This document shows, piece after piece, positions 23,688 through 32,610 of a stretch of 64,000 nt of DNA. This DNA comes from Bacteroidota bacterium. GTDB lineage: Bacteria; Bacteroidota; Bacteroidia; 2-12-FULL-35-15. The stretch spans positions 243,220 through 307,219 of the forward strand of contig JAFLBF010000002.1 in assembly GCA_017303895.1 (NCBI GenBank), read 5' to 3'. Made by a program: the position numbers and the translations under genes. How positions within the stretch are numbered: position 1 is the first letter of the stretch; the number at the start of each line of letters is the position of its first letter. The notes beneath the pieces are model-generated. The model was not told where the DNA came from. It was given only the letters and a program-made list of their open reading frames with translations, and did no database searches.

Positions 23688-25796
23688 ATGAAACTATTTA
23701 CAAAATTAACTGCAGGATTAATTGTAGCTATTTTATTTTCAGCCGATGTAATGGCGCAGAAAAATTTCTCTAAAGATGCTGATAAAGCATTTAACAATCA
23801 GGAATATTTCAATGCGATAGAGCTGTATAAGAAGGCATTTACAAAGATCAAGAAGAAAGAAGAAAAAGCAAATAATATCTTCAAGACAGCGGAGTGCTAC
23901 CGTATGATCGGTGATAATAAGCAAGCTGAAGCTTGGTATACAAAGGCTATCAAAGCAAACTATAATGATCCGAAAGCGAAATTGTATTTAGCGAATGCTA
24001 AAAAAGCTCAAGAAAAATATAACGAAGCTTTGATCGAGTACAATAACTACAAGAAAGATGTGCCTTCTGATCCACGTGGAGAAGATGGGGCTAAATCTTG
24101 CGAGTTAGCTCAAAAATGGAAAGATAATCCTACACGCTACAAAGTGGAGAACATGGCTCAGATCAACTCAAAAGATCCTGATTTCTGCCCAACTTTTGCA
24201 GACAAAAAATATAACAAAATTTATTTCACATCTATGCGTGCCGGTGTTACCGGTGGTTCTATCGATGGTACTATCGGAGAGAACTACAGTGATATCTTCG
24301 AAACAGCAATGGATAAAAACGGAAAATGGAGTACTCCTGCATCTATTGGTGCTCCTGTTAATACCAAAGACAATGAAGGTTTAACTGCGATGACCAAAAA
24401 AGGTGATATGTTGTTTTTCACTCGTTGTATTGTTGAGAAAAATGAACAAACCTACAATCAGTTATGGTATGCTCCTAAAAAAGGAAATGTTTGGGGTGAT
24501 CCCGTGAAAATGGAATTTTGTAATGATTCATTGAAATTTGCATCTCCAACTATATCTAATGATGGTATGACTTTGATCTTCTCTTCTAACATGCCTGGCG
24601 GACAAGGAGAGAATGACTTATGGATTTCTACTTACGATAAGAAAGCTAAAAAATGGAATACGCCTACTAACTTAGGTACTACAATCAATACTCCTGGTAA
24701 TGATGTATTCCCTTTCTTGCATGATGATGGAACATTATATTTCTCTTCAACTGGTCATTTAGGAATGGGTGGTATGGATATCTTCAAAGCAGAGAAAAAA
24801 GGTGAAGGACAGTGGGGTAATGTTACCAACATGAAATATCCTATCAACTCTGCCGGTGATGATTTCGGTATTGTGTTCGAAGGGAAAAAAGAGCGTGGTT
24901 ACCTTTCTTCAAACCGTGAGGGTACAAAAGGTGCTGATGATATCTGGTCATTTGTTCTTCCTCCATTATTGTTTACTATTGAAGGGGTTGTTACTGACTG
25001 TAAGTTCAAAGAAGTTATCCCTGGAGCTGTAGTTAAATTGGTAGGTTCTGATGGATCTTCAGTAGAAGCAAAAACAGATGCTGCCGGTTACTATAAATTC
25101 GCTGAAAATGGCTCTAACCGTTATGTAAATCCTAATACATCTTACGTATTGACAGTTACTGTAGCAAATGATGTAAAAACTGTTCAAGCGCCTCAAGGTT
25201 TCTTGGCAAGTTCTGATAAGCCAAAAGTAACAACTGTTGGACTAGAAGAAGGTAAGACATTTAAAAACGATTTCTGTTTAGTACCTATCGAGCGTTTTAT
25301 CCGTTTCCCGGATGTATTGTATAACTTAGGTAAAGCAGATTTAGAGCATCCTTCCAATCCACGCGATTCATTAAATTACTTATACCAAACATTGTTGGAT
25401 AACCCTACATTCGTTATCGAGTTGAGTTCTCATACCGATTACCGTGGTTCTGATGCTGCTAACCAGAAGTTATCCGAAGCACGTGCGAAATCTTGTGTTG
25501 ACTACTTAATTTCTAAAGGAATCAATCCTGCTCGTTTGAAAGCGAAAGGTTATGGCGAAAAAGCACCTGTTGAGGTGAAAGATGCTGATGGTAAAGTGAT
25601 GTATACATTAACTGAAGCGTATATCAACAAAACAACAAAAGGTAAATCTAAAGAAGAATATGAAGCATTAATGCAGAAAAACAGACGTACTGTATTCTCT
25701 GTATTGAGCAAAGATTTCGTTGATCCGAACGCTCCGAAAGAAGAGCCGAAAACTGCTCCTACTACTCCTAAAACAGAAGAAGAGGAAGAAGAATAG
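23688..25796 (+). CDS. PorE-like OmpA-family protein (TPR-PD40-CRD-OmpA)
   Basis: A 702-residue exported protein. It has a signal peptide (1-23, ending VMAQ), TPR-like helices (about 24-140; KAFNNQEYFNAIELYKKAF), and PD40/WD40-like propeller blades (about 160-420; repeats such as KKYNKIYFTSMRAG and GMTLIFSSNMPGG). A carboxypeptidase-regulatory domain (about 430-520) and an OmpA C-terminal domain (about 540-690; SHTDYRGSDAANQKLSEARA) follow, ending in an acidic tail (TEEEEEE). This order equals that of PorE, a T9SS-associated peptidoglycan-bound lipoprotein of Porphyromonas. Here the signal is not lipoprotein type, so it may instead be one of the many Bacteroidota paralogues. Confidence 0.88.
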   Translation: MKLFTKLTAGLIVAILFSADVMAQKNFSKDADKAFNNQEYFNAIELYKKAFTKIKKKEEKANNIFKTAECYRMIGDNKQAEAWYTKAIKANYNDPKAKLYLANAKKAQEKYNEALIEYNNYKKDVPSDPRGEDGAKSCELAQKWKDNPTRYKVENMAQINSKDPDFCPTFADKKYNKIYFTSMRAGVTGGSIDGTIGENYSDIFETAMDKNGKWSTPASIGAPVNTKDNEGLTAMTKKGDMLFFTRCIVEKNEQTYNQLWYAPKKGNVWGDPVKMEFCNDSLKFASPTISNDGMTLIFSSNMPGGQGENDLWISTYDKKAKKWNTPTNLGTTINTPGNDVFPFLHDDGTLYFSSTGHLGMGGMDIFKAEKKGEGQWGNVTNMKYPINSAGDDFGIVFEGKKERGYLSSNREGTKGADDIWSFVLPPLLFTIEGVVTDCKFKEVIPGAVVKLVGSDGSSVEAKTDAAGYYKFAENGSNRYVNPNTSYVLTVTVANDVKTVQAPQGFLASSDKPKVTTVGLEEGKTFKNDFCLVPIERFIRFPDVLYNLGKADLEHPSNPRDSLNYLYQTLLDNPTFVIELSSHTDYRGSDAANQKLSEARAKSCVDYLISKGINPARLKAKGYGEKAPVEVKDADGKVMYTLTEAYINKTTKGKSKEEYEALMQKNRRTVFSVLSKDFVDPNAPKEEPKTAPTTPKTEEEEEE

Positions 25797-25818
25797 TTAT
25801 CAACTATTGATAAATACT

Positions 25819-25853
25819 AAAAACATCCCGCACATATCTTGCGGGATGTTTTT
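25819..25853 (+). terminator. Intrinsic terminator
   Basis: AAAAACATCCCGCA (25819-25832) and TGCGGGATGTTTTT (25840-25853) form a perfect 14-bp stem with a 7-base loop, 22 bases after the OmpA-family gene. Confidence 0.9.
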
Positions 25854-25860
25854 ATTTTTG
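25853..25860 (+). promoter_or_regulatory. Putative -7 box of purM
   Basis: TATTTTTG matches TAnnTTTG, abuts the preceding terminator, and lies 19 bases before the purM ATG at 25880. Confidence 0.4.
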
Positions 25861-25879
25861 TACCTGTTATTTTTATAGT

Positions 25880-27052
25880 ATGAGTGATAATCGATATAAC
25901 CAGCGTGGTGTTTCTGCTTCTAAAGAGGACGTACACAATGCTATTTCTAAAATAGATAAAGGTTTATTTCCTAAAGCTTTTTGTAAGATCGTACCGGATC
26001 ATTTGAGTGGCGATCCGAACTATTGTATTGTGATGCATGCTGATGGTGCCGGCACAAAATCATCATTGGCCTATATGTATTGGAAAGAAACAGGTGATGC
26101 ATCGGTTTGGAAAGGGATTGCACAGGATGCGATCATTATGAATACCGATGACCTTTTGTGTGTAGGTGCAGTTGATAATATCTTATTGTCTTCTACTATC
26201 GGAAGGAATAAGAATTTAATTCCAGGAGAAGTAATATCCGCTATTATTAATGGGACAGAAGAGATCTTGGAGCAACTAAGGAATTACGGAATAGGCATCT
26301 ACTCAACCGGTGGAGAAACTGCCGATGTGGGCGACCTCGTTCGTACATTAATTGTTGATTCTACTGTAGTTTGCAGAATGAAACGTTCTGATGTGATCGA
26401 CAATAAAAATATTCAGGCAGGTGATGTGATTGTTGGCTTAGCTTCTTCTGGCAAGGCAAATTATGAAGCTGAATATAATGGTGGTATGGGGAGTAATGGA
26501 TTAACCTCCGCCCGTCATGATGTGTTTGAAAAATATTTAGCATCCAAATTTCCGGAGAGCTTTGATGCTGCTGTTCCTGAAAGTTTAGTGTATAGTGGTA
26601 AAATAAAATTGACGGATAAGATCAATGTTGGTTCTGAAGAGGTAACAGCAGGCAAACTAGTGTTATCACCCACACGTACCTACGCACCGATTATTAAAAA
26701 AATTCTGGATAAATACCGTCCTCAAATTCATGGAATGGTGCATTGCAGTGGTGGAGCACAAACAAAAGTGTTACATTTCACAAACAATGTTCATGTTATA
26801 AAAGATAATTTATTTCCCATCCCTCCATTGTTTAAATTGATTCATGAACAAAGTGGAACCGATTGGAAAGAAATGTATAAAGTATTCAATATGGGCCACC
26901 GCATGGAATTGTATGTTCCGCAGGAAATTGCTCAGGATATTATTTCTATTTCAAAGTCATTTAACGTGGATGCTCAAATTGTCGGAAGAGTAGAAGCAAG
27001 TGAAACCAATAGATTAACCATTCGCTCCGAATTCGGGACGTTTGAATATTAG
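25880..27052 (+). CDS. purM: Phosphoribosylformylglycinamidine cyclo-ligase (AIR synthetase)
   Basis: A 390-residue cytoplasmic enzyme that closes the imidazole ring of AIR from FGAM with ATP in purine synthesis. PurM-fold motifs are YNQRGVSASKEDVHNAI, HADGAGTKSSLAYMYWKETG and QDAIIMNTDDLLCVGA (phosphate and Mg contacts). GGETADVGDLVRT, GLASSGKANYEAEYNGGMGSNG (cut as GLASSGKANYE, GGMGSNGL) and MVHCSGGAQTKV follow. It is somewhat longer than the roughly 345 residues of proteobacterial PurM, as in other Bacteroidota. It has its own terminators on both sides. Confidence 0.93.
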   Translation: MSDNRYNQRGVSASKEDVHNAISKIDKGLFPKAFCKIVPDHLSGDPNYCIVMHADGAGTKSSLAYMYWKETGDASVWKGIAQDAIIMNTDDLLCVGAVDNILLSSTIGRNKNLIPGEVISAIINGTEEILEQLRNYGIGIYSTGGETADVGDLVRTLIVDSTVVCRMKRSDVIDNKNIQAGDVIVGLASSGKANYEAEYNGGMGSNGLTSARHDVFEKYLASKFPESFDAAVPESLVYSGKIKLTDKINVGSEEVTAGKLVLSPTRTYAPIIKKILDKYRPQIHGMVHCSGGAQTKVLHFTNNVHVIKDNLFPIPPLFKLIHEQSGTDWKEMYKVFNMGHRMELYVPQEIAQDIISISKSFNVDAQIVGRVEASETNRLTIRSEFGTFEY

Positions 27053-27066
27053 CGCAAAACCTTTAT

Positions 27067-27126
27067 AATTGGCAGTTGCAAGCCGGCAATGATGATCATT
27101 GTCCATGCAGCTGCCAATTTTTTTGT
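27067..27126 (+). terminator. Intrinsic terminator of purM
   Basis: AATTGGCAGTTGC (27067-27079) pairs with GCAGCTGCCAATT (27107-27119) with one G-U, followed by TTTTTTG. The loop is long, about 27 bases. Confidence 0.75.
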
Positions 27127-27133
27127 ACTTTTG
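27126..27133 (+). promoter_or_regulatory. Putative -7 box of prfA
   Basis: TACTTTTG matches TAnnTTTG just after the purM terminator and 37 bases before the prfA start. Confidence 0.5.
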
Positions 27134-27170
27134 CGCCATTAAAAGAATAAATAATTAAAATTAGAATATC

Positions 27171-28247
27171 GTGTTAGATAAATTAGCTGCCATAAAAAGA
27201 CGTTGGGAAGAAGTAGAACAAAAACTTTCCGATCCGAAAGTGATTGCGGATATGAAAGAGTTTAAAAAATTCAATAAGGAGTATAAAGATCTTACGGAAG
27301 TGGTAAATGCTTACCATGAATACAAGAAAGTTGTAGAGAATATTGAATTCAATAAGGATATTTTGGCCAATGAGAAGGATGATGAGATGCGTGATATGGC
27401 AAAGATGGATATGGAAGAATTGCTTCCAAAGAAGGAGAAAATGGAAGAGCAGATCCGTCAGATGCTGATCCCGAAAGATCCGGAAGATGCTAAAAACTGT
27501 GTATTGGAGATCCGTGCAGGAACAGGTGGGGATGAGGCCAGTATTTTTGCAGGAGATCTTTATCGAATGTATACCCGCTACATGGAAGCTAATAACATGC
27601 GCTATGAAGTGGTTGATTTTAATGAAGGAACAATGGGAGGTTACAAAGAGGTGATCATTGAAGTGAAATCAGATAATGCCTACGGAATATTAAAATTTGA
27701 AGCAGGTGTACATCGTGTGCAACGTGTACCTCTTACCGAAACAATGGGTCGTGTTCATACCTCAGCTGCTACGGTTCTTGTAATGCCTGAAGCGGATGAA
27801 GTGGATGTGGTGTTGAACCCTTCAGATATTGAAATGCAAACAGCCCGTTCAGGTGGTGCAGGTGGACAGAACGTAAATAAGGTGGAAACAAAAGTTATGT
27901 TAACACACAAACCAACTGGTATTGTGGTGACTTGTCAGATCGAGCGTTCTCAGCTAGGTAACCGCGAACGTGCAATGGTAATGCTTCGTAATAAATTGTA
28001 TGAATTAGAATTACAAAAGCATTTAGATGCAGTTTCTAAAAGACGTAAAACAATTGTTGCAACTGGTGACCGCTCCGAAAAGATCAGAACATACAATTAT
28101 CCGCAAAACAGGATCACAGATCATCGCATCAACATGACGGTGTATAATCTTACTGATTTTATGGATGGTGATATTCAACCAATGATCGATGCGCTTCAGT
28201 TAGCAGAGAATACCGAACGAATGAAAGAAGGTGGATTAACAGCATAA
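27171..28247 (+). CDS. prfA: Peptide chain release factor 1
   Basis: A 358-residue cytoplasmic factor that recognises UAA/UAG stop codons and triggers peptide release. It starts with GTG (27171), giving [12 protein letters not shown], the usual RF1 N-terminus. The codon-recognition loop PxT is present as PLT in [16 protein letters not shown]. The peptidyl-transferase GGQ lies in [16 protein letters not shown] (about 225-240). The length is normal. The pyrF gene follows after 10 bases, so the two are co-transcribed. Confidence 0.97.
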   Translation: MLDKLAAIKRRWEEVEQKLSDPKVIADMKEFKKFNKEYKDLTEVVNAYHEYKKVVENIEFNKDILANEKDDEMRDMAKMDMEELLPKKEKMEEQIRQMLIPKDPEDAKNCVLEIRAGTGGDEASIFAGDLYRMYTRYMEANNMRYEVVDFNEGTMGGYKEVIIEVKSDNAYGILKFEAGVHRVQRVPLTETMGRVHTSAATVLVMPEADEVDVVLNPSDIEMQTARSGGAGGQNVNKVETKVMLTHKPTGIVVTCQIERSQLGNRERAMVMLRNKLYELELQKHLDAVSKRRKTIVATGDRSEKIRTYNYPQNRITDHRINMTVYNLTDFMDGDIQPMIDALQLAENTERMKEGGLTA

Positions 28248-28257
28248 CCGGTTTAAG

Positions 28258-29079
28258 ATGACGAAAGCAGAGTTATTTGAAAATATAAAACGCAAACGAT
28301 CTTTTTTATGCATCGGCCTGGATACCGATCTAACAAAGATCCCAAAACATTTATTGTCGTCCGATGATCCGATCTTCGAATTCAATAAGCAGATCATTGA
28401 TGCGACACATGATCTGTGCGTTTCATATAAACCGAATATCGCCTTTTATGAAACGGAAGGTGTAAAAGGCTGGATCAGTTTGGAGAAAACGATCAATTAT
28501 TTAAACAAGAACTTTCCTGATCAGTTCACGATTGCGGATGCTAAACGTGGCGATATTGGTAATACATCTAAAATGTATGCAAAAGCATTTTTAGAAAAAA
28601 TGGATTTCGATTCCATTACTGTTGCTCCATATATGGGAGAAGACAGTGTTATGCCATTCACGGAATACAACAATAAATGGGTGATATTATTAGCCCTAAC
28701 ATCCAATAAAGGAGCATTTGATTTTCAAATATTGGATACCGCTTCGCAACCTTTATATAAGCGTGTACTGGAAACATCAAAAAAATGGGGAGCACCTGAG
28801 AATATGATGTATGTAGTAGGTGCAACAAAAGCAGAAATGCTTTCTGAAATAAGAACAATTATTCCTGATAGCTTTTTGTTGGTTCCTGGTGTTGGTGCTC
28901 AAGGTGGCAGTCTTTCAGAAGTCGCCAAATATGGCATGAATAAAACCTGTGGTTTATTAGTGAATTCATCCAGGGGGATTATTTATGCTTCTAACGGACC
29001 CGATTTTGCTGAAAAAGCCAGAGAAGAAGCACTCAAGCTTCAGCAGGAAATGGATCAATTGTTAAACAGTTACTTATAA
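28258..29079 (+). CDS. pyrF: Orotidine 5'-phosphate decarboxylase
   Basis: A 273-residue cytoplasmic enzyme of the long (type 2, PyrF2) subfamily, converting OMP to UMP. The signature [15 protein letters not shown] (about 93-107) contains the catalytic Lys and Asp. [14 protein letters not shown] binds the nucleotide and [14 protein letters not shown] contacts phosphate. The length of about 270 residues separates it from the 230-residue form. It forms an operon with prfA upstream; the DUF2851 gene follows after 48 bases. Confidence 0.95.
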   Translation: MTKAELFENIKRKRSFLCIGLDTDLTKIPKHLLSSDDPIFEFNKQIIDATHDLCVSYKPNIAFYETEGVKGWISLEKTINYLNKNFPDQFTIADAKRGDIGNTSKMYAKAFLEKMDFDSITVAPYMGEDSVMPFTEYNNKWVILLALTSNKGAFDFQILDTASQPLYKRVLETSKKWGAPENMMYVVGATKAEMLSEIRTIIPDSFLLVPGVGAQGGSLSEVAKYGMNKTCGLLVNSSRGIIYASNGPDFAEKAREEALKLQQEMDQLLNSYL

Positions 29080-29089
29080 AATCAGACAG

Positions 29090-29127
29090 ACTACTCCCTG
29101 TTAAAATAAAAAAAGCAAAGGAGTAGT
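29090..29127 (+). promoter_or_regulatory. Inverted repeat covering the ribosome-binding site
   Basis: ACTACTCC (29090-29097) and GGAGTAGT (29120-29127) are perfect 8-base inverted arms. The second arm contains GGAG four bases before the ATG at 29128. AAAGGAG is a strong Shine-Dalgarno, unusual among the genes here, and would be masked in a hairpin with a 22-base loop. Confidence 0.45.
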
Positions 29128-30402
29128 ATGACCGAAGAATTCTTACACCATGTCTGGAAGTTCAGACTATTTGATCAAACCGATCTAAAAACCATTCAAG
29201 GAGAATCTGTTTCAATAGAAAAAGTGGGGACGCACAATTTTGATTCCGGTCCAGATTTTTTTAATGCCAAAATTAAAATTGCTGACACGCTTTGGGCCGG
29301 TAATGTAGAGATACATACCTATGCAAGTGATTGGTTGAAACACGACCATCAATCCGATAAGGCCTATCAAAATGTTGTTTTACATGTCGTTTTTCAGTCT
29401 GATAAAGAGATCAAACGCTTTTCAGGCGAAGTTATTCCTGTGTTGGAATTAAAGAACCGGATTCCTGTATCCTTACTGAATAAATACAAGTATTTTAAGA
29501 CAAGTAAATCATCTATTCCTTGTTCAGCTCAAATAAAAGAGGTCCCTGCTTTTGTGGTACATTCTACTATTGATAAATTATTATTGGAGCGCCTGGAGCG
29601 TAAGTCGATCTCTATTTTGAATAGTCTGGCTTTGAATAATAATAATTGGGAGGAAACATTCTATCAGCAAATTGCACGTAATTTCGGATTTAAAGTGAAT
29701 GCAGAACCATTTGAATTATTGGCAAAATCATTGCCTTCACTTGTGCTCGCGAAGCATAAAAACAGTTTGTTGCAAATTGAAGCATTGTTATTCGGACAGG
29801 CAGGAATGCTGGAAACACACATGGACGATAAATATGCATTGAGTTTGCAGAATGAATATAGTTTTTTGAAAAAAAAATTCAGTTTGAAGCCCATTGATGA
29901 ACATCTTTGGAAATACATGCGTTTACGTCCGGTTAATTTTCCAACTGTTCGAATTGCTCAATTTGCTCAGTTAGTTTATCACTCCAGTCATCTGTTTTCA
30001 AAGATCATTGAGGCGGAAAGTGTTGTTCAATTAAAGGAATATTTTCAAATAAGTGCTTCTACTTATTGGGAGGAACATTACCAGTTTGGTACTCCATCAG
30101 TGAAGCGAAAAAAGCAGCTGGGACAAGATTCAATTAACACAATTCTTATCAATACCGTTATTCCCTTTTTATTTGTTTATGGAAAACAAAAGAAGGATGA
30201 TAAATACATAGAGCGCGCATTGTATTTTTTAGAGCATTTGGATGGGGATAAGAATTCGATCATTGATAGTTGGAGTGAATTAGGCTTGCCCGTTAAAAAC
30301 GCCTATGCTACACAGGCATTGCTTCAGTTGAAAAACGAGTATTGCTTCTTTAAAAAGTGTCTAAATTGTAATGTTGGAAATTATTTAATGAAAAAATCGT
30401 AA
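29128..30402 (+). CDS. DUF2851 family protein
   Basis: A 424-residue protein matching DUF2851, a Bacteroidota family of unknown function. It opens TEEFLHHVWKFRLFDQTDLKT and has the hallmark HNFDSGPDFFNAKIKI. The next block, ADTLWAGNVEIHTYASDWLKH (cut as WAGNVEIHTYASDWLKH), with NVVLHVVF carries histidine/aspartate residues that could bind metal. There is no signal peptide or membrane segment, so it is cytoplasmic. Conserved cysteines lie near the C-terminus (CFFKKCLNCN). It shares the transcriptional direction with prfA-pyrF and with the PspC/K+ channel genes. Its start is decided by an unusually strong Shine-Dalgarno. Confidence 0.85.
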   Translation: MTEEFLHHVWKFRLFDQTDLKTIQGESVSIEKVGTHNFDSGPDFFNAKIKIADTLWAGNVEIHTYASDWLKHDHQSDKAYQNVVLHVVFQSDKEIKRFSGEVIPVLELKNRIPVSLLNKYKYFKTSKSSIPCSAQIKEVPAFVVHSTIDKLLLERLERKSISILNSLALNNNNWEETFYQQIARNFGFKVNAEPFELLAKSLPSLVLAKHKNSLLQIEALLFGQAGMLETHMDDKYALSLQNEYSFLKKKFSLKPIDEHLWKYMRLRPVNFPTVRIAQFAQLVYHSSHLFSKIIEAESVVQLKEYFQISASTYWEEHYQFGTPSVKRKKQLGQDSINTILINTVIPFLFVYGKQKKDDKYIERALYFLEHLDGDKNSIIDSWSELGLPVKNAYATQALLQLKNEYCFFKKCLNCNVGNYLMKKS

Positions 30403-30427
30403 TTTAGATTACTATTCCAATAGATCT

Positions 30428-30658
30428 ATGATAGAAAAAATACAAACTTGGTTTGAAACACAAGCATTTGGTGTATGCGAATGGTGGGGAAAAAAGCTGG
30501 GTATCAGCACCACTAAAATTCGTATGTATTTTATTTATTTATCATTTTTTACTGTAGGCTCGCCTGTTATCGTGTATTTTGTGATGGCGTTTATTCTTGA
30601 GAATAAGCAATATTTTAAGCCATTTCAATCAAAAAGAAAAAGCATCTGGGATCTATAA
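30428..30658 (+). CDS. PspC-domain membrane protein
   Basis: A 76-residue protein. Residues about 10-65 match the PspC domain: GVCEWWGKKLGISTTKIRMYF followed by one strong membrane helix (LSFFTVGSPVIVYFVMAFIL), then a basic tail. PspC proteins sit in the inner membrane and respond to envelope stress in other bacteria; here no pspA/F-like genes are visible. It lies between DUF2851 and a K+ channel gene with gaps of 25 and 11 bases, so it is probably in one operon. Confidence 0.82.
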   Translation: MIEKIQTWFETQAFGVCEWWGKKLGISTTKIRMYFIYLSFFTVGSPVIVYFVMAFILENKQYFKPFQSKRKSIWDL

Positions 30659-30669
30659 TCTAATTATTT

Positions 30670-31680
30670 GTGTCACGTTTTCGCCAGTTTTATCAGTTAT
30701 TTGTTTCGCTTGGATTGCTATTAGTGATCATTGTTATTGGCATTATTGGTTTTATTGTCATTGAAGGTTATAATTTATTTGATGCCTTATATATGACCAT
30801 AATCACTGTAGCAACTGTTGGTTTTCAAGAGGTTCAACCGTTAAGTGATGCCGGACGTGCATTTACAATATTTTTAATTATCACAAGTTTTGGTACATTT
30901 GCTTATGCCGTTACATCCATTTCCAGATATGTAATTGACGGTGAGTTTAACGAATATTTTAGAAATTATAAAGTGAGTTCAGCAATCGATAAATTAGAAA
31001 ATCATGTGATCATCTGCGGTTTTGGTCGTAATGGAAAACAGGCAGCACATGTTTTAAAAAAGCATAACACACGTTTTGTGGTGATCGAGCAGAAAAAGGA
31101 CATTGTTTCTGCTGTGAATCATAAGTATGCTGATCTTGTATTGGAAGGTGATTCTACTCAAGATGAAGTGTTGTTGAGAGCAGGCATAACACGAGCAAAA
31201 GCGATCATAACAACGTTGCCGATCGATGCGGATAATTTGTTTATTGTGCTTTCTGCCCGTACGCTTAATCCGAAACTGACCATCATTAGTCGTGCATCCG
31301 AAGATAATTCTGACAAAAAATTGAAGTTAGCCGGTGCTGATAATATCATTATGCCGGATAAAATTGGTGGTGCTCACATGGCTTCATTGGTTATGAAACC
31401 GGATGTAATGGAGTTTGTTGATTTTATTACCGGACAGGGTGGTGATAATATTCGTTTGGAAGAGATCACATTTGCGAATCTCTCGGCTGAATTTCAAAAT
31501 AAAACTATCAAGGAATTAGAGATCCGTAACCGTTCAGGAGCCAATATCATTGGTTTTAAAACTGGCAATGGTGAATATATCATTAACCCAAGTGCCGATA
31601 CCAAGATCATTCCTGATGCAAAATTATTTGTGTTGGGGACTACTGAACAGATAAATAAACTTAAAGAATTAATGGTTTGA
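30670..31680 (+). CDS. Potassium channel with TrkA_N/TrkA_C domains
   Basis: A 336-residue protein starting at GTG 30670. Two membrane helices (about 9-30 and 69-90) flank a pore loop DALYMTIITVATVGFQEVQP. RCK/TrkA_N (about 113-235; HVIICGFGRNGKQAAHVLKK Rossmann loop, and TQDEVLLRAGI) and TrkA_C (about 250-336) follow. The layout equals the MthK-like ligand-gated K+ channels. The selectivity filter reads TVGFQ instead of TVGYG, so the last glycine is replaced by glutamine, and ion selectivity is not certain. The Rossmann glycines are kept (GFGRNG), so nucleotide gating is likely. Confidence 0.9.
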   Translation: MSRFRQFYQLFVSLGLLLVIIVIGIIGFIVIEGYNLFDALYMTIITVATVGFQEVQPLSDAGRAFTIFLIITSFGTFAYAVTSISRYVIDGEFNEYFRNYKVSSAIDKLENHVIICGFGRNGKQAAHVLKKHNTRFVVIEQKKDIVSAVNHKYADLVLEGDSTQDEVLLRAGITRAKAIITTLPIDADNLFIVLSARTLNPKLTIISRASEDNSDKKLKLAGADNIIMPDKIGGAHMASLVMKPDVMEFVDFITGQGGDNIRLEEITFANLSAEFQNKTIKELEIRNRSGANIIGFKTGNGEYIINPSADTKIIPDAKLFVLGTTEQINKLKELMV

Positions 31681-31692
31681 TCCTTTTTAGTT

Positions 31693-32610
31693 ATGAAGAA
31701 GATATTGATCACAGGGAGTAATGGTTTGCTTGGACAAAAATTAGTGTATGCTTTAAAAAAATGGAACGATGTTGAAACAATTGCTACAGCATTAGGCACT
31801 AACCGCTTGATCGATCAGCAAGGTTATATTTATGAACCCATGAATATTGTGGATCAAGCAAACGTTGAAGCAGTCATTAAAAAATATCAACCGGATGTGA
31901 TCATCAACACTGCTGCAATGACAAATGTAGATGCCTGTGAGTCGAAGCGCGAAGAATGTTGGGCATTAAATGTTTCTGCAGTAGAATACATGATCGATGC
32001 AATAAAAAAACACAGCCCTCAAGCACATTTTATTCACCTTTCCACTGATTTTATATTTGATGGAGAAAAAGGAAGTGCCTACACAGAAGAAGATACTCCT
32101 AATCCTTTATCATATTACGCTCTTTCAAAATGGGAAGCCGAAAAGAGAGTTCAAAACAGCGGTATAAAATGGGCTATCGGTAGAACGATCATTGTATTTG
32201 GTATCGTTGATAATATGAGCAGAAGTAATATTGTTCTTTGGGCAAAAGATGCTTTGACCAAAGGTCAAAAGATCAATGTAGTAGATGATCAGTTCCGTTC
32301 TCCTACATTGGCAGAAGATCTGGCTCAAGGATGTATTTTGATAGCAGATAAAGGGGCTACTGGAATATATAATTTAGCTGGACCAGATACTTTTAGCATT
32401 TTAGACTTAGTTTATAAAGTGGCCGATTTCTGGAAATTGGATAAATCGCTGGTTAGTCCTTCCAAATCGAATACGCTCAACCAGCCTGCTAAACGTCCAC
32501 CACGAACAGGTTTGATCATTGATAAGGCCAGAAAAGAGCTGGGTTATGCTCCCCATACATTTGAACAGGGATTAAAGATATTGGATGAGCAGCTAAAAGC
32601 TTTTAGTTAA
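31693..32610 (+). CDS. RmlD-like NAD(P)-dependent sugar nucleotide reductase
   Basis: A 305-residue cytoplasmic SDR-family enzyme. It has the Rossmann loop KILITGSNGLLGQKLVYAL, NTAAMTNVDACESKREE, and the active-site triad with Tyr-xxx-Lys in YYALSKWEAEKRV and Ser/Thr in HLSTDFIFDG. This is the RmlD substrate-binding family (dTDP-4-dehydrorhamnose reductase). No rmlA/B/C genes are near, so the exact substrate is unproven and I give no symbol. It is the last gene of the plus-strand run; its stop overlaps the convergent L,D-transpeptidase gene by 8 bases. Confidence 0.85.
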   Translation: MKKILITGSNGLLGQKLVYALKKWNDVETIATALGTNRLIDQQGYIYEPMNIVDQANVEAVIKKYQPDVIINTAAMTNVDACESKREECWALNVSAVEYMIDAIKKHSPQAHFIHLSTDFIFDGEKGSAYTEEDTPNPLSYYALSKWEAEKRVQNSGIKWAIGRTIIVFGIVDNMSRSNIVLWAKDALTKGQKINVVDDQFRSPTLAEDLAQGCILIADKGATGIYNLAGPDTFSILDLVYKVADFWKLDKSLVSPSKSNTLNQPAKRPPRTGLIIDKARKELGYAPHTFEQGLKILDEQLKAFS

